From the NCBI GenBank assembly GCA_023395465.1, contig JAEWZE010000123.1:1-16688 (forward strand): a stretch of DNA of 16,688 nt, written 5' to 3'. Below, piece by piece: positions 13,192 through 16,688 of this stretch. Each line of letters starts with the position of its first letter. Position 1 is the first letter of the stretch. A model generated the notes under the pieces. It saw only the letters and a list, made by a program, of their open reading frames with translations, had not been told where the DNA came from and did no database searches. The stretch comes from Pseudomonadota bacterium. GTDB taxonomy: Bacteria; Pseudomonadota; Gammaproteobacteria; Xanthomonadales; Xanthomonadaceae. The translations under genes and the position numbers were made by a program.

Positions 13192-13824
13192 ATGGGCTTT
13201 CCCGCGTTCTTCGAGCAGGCGCCGGTGCTGCGCCTGCACGACGGCCTGGCCGAACTGTTGGGCGCACCGTCGGACGGGGTGATCGAGTACCGCTACGCCG
13301 ATGCCGTGCGCCTGGCCGGCCACTCCTGCCCGACCGTGGCCGGCGCATGGCTGTGCGCCCGTGCCGGGCTGCGGGCGCTCTATGGCGAAGCGTTGCCCGA
13401 ACGCGGGCACGTCGCGGTCAGCCTGCCCGAAACCGAGGACGCGGGCGTCTCGGGCGTGATCGGGCAGGTCCTGACCCTGGTCACCGGCGCGGCAGGCGCC
13501 GGCGGCTTCAAGGGCCTGGCGGGCCACCACGTGCGGGCCGGGCTGCTGCGCTACGGCGAAGCCGGCATCGACGCGCTGCGCCTGCGCAGGCGCGACAGCG
13601 GCCAGGTCGTGGAGGTGACGCTGGACACCTCTCCTGTGCCGGTCGAGCCCGACCAGCGCAACCTGTTCGCCCTGGTGGTGCACGGCCAGGCCGAAGCCGC
13701 GCAGCAGCGACGGCTGGCCGACGCCTGGCAGGCGCGCGTACGCCGCCTGCTGCTCGAGCACGCGGACGACCCGGCGGTGGTCCAGGTCCGTTGCATCGCG
13801 CCGGCTACGGCCCTGCGCAGCTGA
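13192..13824 (+). CDS. FmdE-like domain protein of unknown function, 210 aa
   Basis: I read this as a distant FmdE-type domain. Residues 36-63 (YADAVRLAGHSCPTVAGAW...) match the family's helix with the G-H-x-C-P motif, giving possible metal ligands H44 and C46. Residues 80-111 (ETEDAGVSGVIGQVLTLVTGAAGAGGFKGLAG) resemble the FmdE E-x-D-A...Q-x-x-T-G...G-x-x-x-G region, although the Cys and Lys often found there differ. There is no C-terminal zinc ribbon. No signal peptide or membrane segment. FmdE is named from methanogen formylmethanofuran dehydrogenase operons, but bacteria without that enzyme carry relatives whose role is unknown. It starts 3 bases after the DUF2249 stop and is probably coupled to it. 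Family call is moderate; function is unknown. Confidence 0.68.
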   Translation: MGFPAFFEQAPVLRLHDGLAELLGAPSDGVIEYRYADAVRLAGHSCPTVAGAWLCARAGLRALYGEALPERGHVAVSLPETEDAGVSGVIGQVLTLVTGAAGAGGFKGLAGHHVRAGLLRYGEAGIDALRLRRRDSGQVVEVTLDTSPVPVEPDQRNLFALVVHGQAEAAQQRRLADAWQARVRRLLLEHADDPAVVQVRCIAPATALRS

Positions 13825-13904
13825 GCCGCCCGCCGGGACCAGCGCAGCCACGCCCGTGGCCGCCGCTGCACGCTTCATTGCATACATGCCCCCGACACTC
13901 CTTC

Positions 13905-15380
13905 TCACAGTCCCCGCGCCGCCTGCGCCACCGCGCGGAACAGCGCGCGGCCCTTGTTCATGGTTTCGTCCCATTCCTTCTGCGGGTCGGAATCGAACAC
14001 GATGCCGGCGCCTGCCTGCACGTGCAGGCGGCCCTCCTGGATCACCGCGGTGCGGATGGCGATGGCGGTGTCGGCATCGCCGTGCCAGCCGATGTAGCCG
14101 ATCGCCCCGGCATACACATTGCGCTTGACCGGCTCGAGCTCGCGGATGATCTCCAGCGCGCGCACCTTGGGCGCGCCGCTGACGGTGCCGGCCGGGAAGG
14201 TGGCGCGCAGCACGTCGGCATAGCTCAGCCCCGGCTTCAGCCGGCCGGTCACTTCGCTGACGATGTGCATCACGTGGCTGTAGCGCTCGATCACGAAGCG
14301 CTCGCCGACCTCGACGCTGCCCGCTTCGGACACGTGGCCGACGTCGTTGCGGCCCAGGTCGATCAGCATCAGGTGCTCGGCGCGCTCCTTGGGATCGGCC
14401 AGCAGTTCGGCCTCCAGCGCCAGGTCCTCCTCGTGCGTGGCGCCGCGCGGACGGGTGCCGGCGATCGGGCGCACCGTGACCTCGCCGCCCTGCAGGCGCA
14501 CCAGGATCTCCGGCGAGGAGCCGACCACCTGGGTGCCGCCGACGTCGAGGAAGTACATGTACGGCGAGGGATTCATCGCCCGCAGCGCGCGGTACACGTC
14601 CACCGGGCGCGCGTTGAACGGCACGCTCATGCGCTGCGACAGCACGACCTGGAAGGCATCGCCCGCGGCGATGTAGTCCTTGGCCCGGGCCACCGCGTCG
14701 AGGAAGCCCTCGCGGGTGAAGCCCGATTCGAAGTGGGCCTCGTCCACGGCTTCCGGACGCAGCGTCTCGGGATAGCCCGCGCCGCCGTGGCGCAGCCGGT
14801 GCGCGAGCGCGTCCAGGCGCCGGTTGGCGCGCGCGAACGCCTGCGCCTCGCGCGGGTCGGCGTGGACGACCAGGTACAGCCGGCCCTTGAGGTTGTCGAA
14901 CACCGCCACTTCCTCGCTGAGCATCAGCAGGATGTCGGGCGTGTCGAGTTCGTCGGGATTGGCGTTGGCGCGCAGGCGCGGCTCGATGTACTCGATGCAC
15001 TCGAAGCCGAACCAGCCGACCAGGCCGCCGCTGAAGCCCGGCAGCCCGGGCAGCCGCGGCACCGAGTGCTCCGCGCGCAGGCGTTCGACCTCGGCGAACG
15101 GATCGGCCACCTCGCGCGTTTCCACCGGCTCGCCGAGTTCGCTGACGGTCAGCGTGTGTCCGCGGAAGGCGAACACGCGCCTGGCCGGCAGGCCGATGAT
15201 CGAATAGCGGCCGAAGCGCTCGCCGCCCTCGACCGATTCGAACAGGTAGGTGTGCGGGCCGTCGGCCAGCTTCAGGTAGACCGACAGCGGCGTGTCGAGG
15301 TCGGACAGGACCTCGCGCACGACGGGAATACGGGTATGGCCTTCAGCGGCGGATCGCTGGAATTCTTCTTGCGGGGACAC
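13905..15380 (-). CDS. trpE: Anthranilate synthase component I, 491 aa, GTG start
   Basis: Makes anthranilate from chorismate using ammonia from TrpG. The N-terminal domain has the feedback site YLFESVEGGERFGRYS (45-60), equivalent to the LLES element that binds tryptophan, so allosteric inhibition is expected. The C-terminal chorismate-binding domain shows PIAGTRPRG, HLMLIDLGRNDVG, AGTVSGAPKVRALEII, YAGAIGYIG, and QAGAGIVFDSDPQKEWDET. GTG at 15380 has GAGGAA seven bases upstream and yields 491 aa, the usual length; the conserved domain begins within 15 residues. The upstream leader ORF overlaps this start by 38 bases in another frame. Its own promoter probably lies at 15490-15518 at the end of the lipid kinase gene. 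Confidence 0.97.
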   Translation of the reverse strand: MSPQEEFQRSAAEGHTRIPVVREVLSDLDTPLSVYLKLADGPHTYLFESVEGGERFGRYSIIGLPARRVFAFRGHTLTVSELGEPVETREVADPFAEVERLRAEHSVPRLPGLPGFSGGLVGWFGFECIEYIEPRLRANANPDELDTPDILLMLSEEVAVFDNLKGRLYLVVHADPREAQAFARANRRLDALAHRLRHGGAGYPETLRPEAVDEAHFESGFTREGFLDAVARAKDYIAAGDAFQVVLSQRMSVPFNARPVDVYRALRAMNPSPYMYFLDVGGTQVVGSSPEILVRLQGGEVTVRPIAGTRPRGATHEEDLALEAELLADPKERAEHLMLIDLGRNDVGHVSEAGSVEVGERFVIERYSHVMHIVSEVTGRLKPGLSYADVLRATFPAGTVSGAPKVRALEIIRELEPVKRNVYAGAIGYIGWHGDADTAIAIRTAVIQEGRLHVQAGAGIVFDSDPQKEWDETMNKGRALFRAVAQAARGL

Positions 15381-15483
15381 GCGGCATTTCCTCGGGATGC
15401 GGACGGGCGGTGGCGACGGCGGCAGGCCACCATCGCCAGCCTTCGCCGGCAGCAAGGAAATGCGGGAATGCGGTCGCGCCCAT
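15343..15483 (-). CDS. Probable tryptophan leader peptide (trpL-like), 46 aa, overlapping the trpE start
   Basis: A 46-codon ORF from ATG 15483 contains GEGWRWWPAA, that is Trp at codons 16, 18 and 19 (TGG at 15436-15438, 15430-15432, 15427-15429). Three Trp in four codons directly before trpE is the signature of a tryptophan-sensing leader. The ORF runs through the trpE ribosome-binding site and ends 38 bases inside trpE in a different frame. There is no Shine-Dalgarno, but a TACATT hexamer six bases before the ATG suggests a leaderless transcript, as known for rhizobial trpL. No T-run terminator follows, so any attenuation would act on translation. The Trp cluster is seen; the function is inference. 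Confidence 0.6.
   Translation of the reverse strand: MGATAFPHFLAAGEGWRWWPAAVATARPHPEEMPRVPARRIPAIRR
15384..15463 (-). promoter_or_regulatory. Possible riboregulator: trpE Shine-Dalgarno and complementary anti-SD in the leader
   Basis: GCATTTCCT (minus strand, 15463-15455, leader codons 7-10) is the exact complement of AGGAAATGC (15392-15384), which holds the trpE ribosome-binding site. Pairing would hide it. Between them, two mutually exclusive 6-bp helices each include Trp codons: TGGCGA/TCGCCA (15433-15438 with 15411-15416) and GGTGGC/GCCACC (15426-15431 with 15409-15414). Confidence 0.5.
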
Positions 15484-15489
15484 GGCGTT

Positions 15490-15518
15490 AATGTAGCGGC
15501 TTTGCGGCCGTTTTACAC
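15490..15518 (-). promoter_or_regulatory. Candidate trpE promoter
   Basis: Minus-strand TACATT (15490-15495) with a 17-bp gap to GTGTAA (15513-15518), which covers the stop codon of the lipid kinase gene. The -10 is fair and the -35 poor. The implied transcription start coincides with the A of the leader ATG. Confidence 0.42.
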
Positions 15519-16469
15519 CGTAGGACCGGGCCGCGACGGTGGTTGCGAACGCAACGGACTGTCCGGCGGCAGGTGCATGCGCAGGCGACGCGGTACGCAT
15601 TCGATGCGGAAGCGGGTGGATTCGACCGGCTCGCCATCGAGGTTGAGCGCCAGCGGCGCGTCGGCATGGATCTCGATCCACGGCAGCCGCACGCGCGTGG
15701 CCACGCGATCCAGCGCGGCCACCTTGCCCTCGCTCACGACCGCGCCCAGCGTCGCGGCGATCTCGCCGGACAGTTCCGGGATCACGGTGACGTCGAGCAG
15801 GCCGTCGTCGACCAGCGCATCCGGGCACAGCGCCTGGCCGCCGCCCGCCTGGCGCCCGTTGCCCACGCCCAGCGCGATGAACTCTCCCTGCCATTGGAAG
15901 CCGGGGCCGCGCAGGGTGGCCCGGCTCGGATCGATCCGGCCAAGCCGGGACAGGCCGGTCAGCAGGTAGGCCAGTCCGCCGAGCAGCTTCTTCATGCCTT
16001 CCGGCGTTTCCACCGTGACCTGGGTGCCGAACCCGCCGCTGGCGAGGTTGGCCACCCAGTGCACGGCGCCGCCCGCCTCCAGGCGCAGCAGGTCGATCGG
16101 CTGCGCCGGCTGCGTCGCCACCAGCGCCAGCGCCGGCAGGGGTGCCTGCGGGAAGTCCCCGGCCGTGGCGAAGTCGTTGGCGGTGCCGGTCGGCACCAGG
16201 CCCAGGGCGGGGAGGACAGCGGCGGAGCGGTCGTCGCCGGCGAGCGCGGCGGCGACCTCGCTCAGCGTGCCATCGCCCCCGGCCGCGACGATGGTCGAGG
16301 CGCCGTCGCGGATGGCCTCGTCGACGTAGCGCCGCGCATCGCCCTGCTCCCAGGTCACGCGCACGTCGATGGTGATGCCCCGTCCGCGCATGGCCTGCAC
16401 GGCCGCGCGCAGATCGTCGTCGCCAGCGGACTTGCCGTTGATGATCAGGCGCCAGTGCGGGCTGGACAT
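15513..16469 (-). CDS. YegS-type diacylglycerol/lipid kinase, 318 aa
   Basis: A soluble lipid kinase of the DAGK catalytic family, likely to phosphorylate a membrane lipid such as phosphatidylglycerol or diacylglycerol. Motifs: the N-terminal WRLIINGKSAGDDDLRAAV, the nucleotide loop AAGGDGTLSEV (63-72), PTGTANDFA (93-101), GVGNGRQAGGGQALCPDALVDDGLLDV (201-226), and the C-terminal LNLDGEPVE (275-283) carrying the catalytic Asp. The order and spacing match E. coli YegS (299 aa), with about 20 extra Pro/Ser-rich residues at the C-terminus. ATG 16469 is chosen because the match starts there; it lacks a Shine-Dalgarno. The trpE promoter region overlaps its 3' end. A yegS symbol would be by similarity only. 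Confidence 0.9.
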   Translation of the reverse strand: MSSPHWRLIINGKSAGDDDLRAAVQAMRGRGITIDVRVTWEQGDARRYVDEAIRDGASTIVAAGGDGTLSEVAAALAGDDRSAAVLPALGLVPTGTANDFATAGDFPQAPLPALALVATQPAQPIDLLRLEAGGAVHWVANLASGGFGTQVTVETPEGMKKLLGGLAYLLTGLSRLGRIDPSRATLRGPGFQWQGEFIALGVGNGRQAGGGQALCPDALVDDGLLDVTVIPELSGEIAATLGAVVSEGKVAALDRVATRVRLPWIEIHADAPLALNLDGEPVESTRFRIECVPRRLRMHLPPDSPLRSQPPSRPGPTV

Positions 16470-16649
16470 GGAGGGGGCCGACGTTCGGGGGACGCTGGTG
16501 TAGCACGCCTCCGTCCGCGGCGCTTCACGCAACCGCGACGCGGCGGCGCACGGGCACCCGCCGTGCCTGGCCTGTCATCGGCGTGTCATGGTCCGCCCCC
16601 AGCATGGGAGTCCATAGCAGGGACGACGGGCGGGGGCGGGATTGCCCTC
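16470..16649. other. Intergenic region upstream of the lipid kinase; nothing definite
   Basis: 180 GC-rich bases. A small hairpin GCACGG/CCGTGC (16548-16553 with 16561-16566) is present. I see no convincing promoter in either direction. Confidence 0.4.
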
Positions 16650-16688
16650 ATGTCTACCGGCGACGGATCCGCCGCGACAAGGCGGATC
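16650..16688 (+). CDS. Possible start of a plus-strand gene, 13 codons, runs off the window
   Basis: ATG at 16650 opens a frame reading MSTGDGSAATRRI to the window edge without a stop. A G-rich stretch lies about 10-15 bases upstream but is not a clean ribosome-binding site. Too short to identify. The DNA here also forms an 8-bp inverted repeat (GATCCGCC and GGCGGATC) at the very edge, which may be chance. Confidence 0.3.
   Translation, partial: MSTGDGSAATRRI

Noticed and set aside
12784..15000. A 738-codon minus-strand frame running from inside trpE to trpG
   Set aside because: It is out of frame with trpE and antisense to the DUF2249 and FmdE-like genes; no family resemblance. Only its internal start after trpE was kept as a minor finding.
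12774..15491. A 905-codon open frame on the plus strand across trpE and the DUF2249 pair
   Set aside because: It is antisense to trpE and shares bases with two recognisable genes in other frames; composition is Arg/Ala/Gly-rich shadow with no domain.
16665..16688. GATCCGCC/GGCGGATC inverted repeat at the window edge
   Set aside because: Cut by the window end and possibly inside a coding region; cannot be judged.
1..16688. CRISPR arrays, insertion sequences, prophage or toxin-antitoxin genes
   Set aside because: I looked for regularly spaced repeats, transposase or integrase motifs and small paired genes and found none beyond the REP-like palindrome.

Overview
The window is GC-rich, almost fully coding chromosomal DNA from a gammaproteobacterium of the Xanthomonadaceae (Lysobacteraceae) type: Lysobacter, Luteimonas, Xanthomonas or a close relative. 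The best support is a Clp-type CRP homologue with a glutamate where cAMP-binding CRP has serine, a PilU of xanthomonad type, and a dispersed trpE / trpG-trpD-x-trpC arrangement on one strand. No phage, plasmid, IS element or CRISPR array is visible. This is mostly housekeeping DNA with a few accessory insertions.

Layout. (1) 1-1780: the start of a cell-envelope pair on the minus strand (DUF4398 lipoprotein, then a secreted protein running off the window), divergent from the type IV pilus ATPase gene pilU. (2) 1845-3710: the last two steps of tyrosine/homogentisate breakdown on the minus strand, an FAH-family hydrolase followed by maleylacetoacetate isomerase. (3) 3921-4676: a 2OG-Fe(II) dioxygenase that may have a leaderless mRNA. 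(4) 4821-5928: tRNA-Gln(CUG) with its terminator, then the rplM-rpsI ribosomal operon with a clear sigma70 promoter and a hairpin leader. (5) 6011-7640: coq7 (ubiquinone synthesis) convergent with speD (spermidine synthesis), separated by a perfect 23-bp inverted repeat of REP type. (6) 7769-8928: clp, the global regulator, overlapping a GNAT acetyltransferase. (7) 8955-12793: minus-strand cluster trpG-trpD-(ABM domain protein)-trpC-(HAD phosphatase). (8) 12931-13824: a plus-strand pair, DUF2249 plus an FmdE-like protein, lying between trpG and trpE behind an FNR/Dnr-like palindrome. (9) 13905-15483: trpE preceded by a probable tryptophan-rich leader peptide. (10) 15513-16469: a YegS-type lipid kinase, then the edge of a possible plus-strand gene.

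How the genes work together. TrpE and TrpG form anthranilate synthase; TrpD and TrpC carry the pathway to indole-glycerol phosphate. The leader ORF before trpE has three Trp codons within four codons, overlaps the trpE start, and contains a 9-nt stretch complementary to the trpE ribosome-binding region. That points to a translation-based tryptophan sensor without an intrinsic terminator. This and the DUF2249/FmdE-like pair are the most interesting items in the window. Function calls rest on reading motifs and family resemblance by eye; no database search was run.
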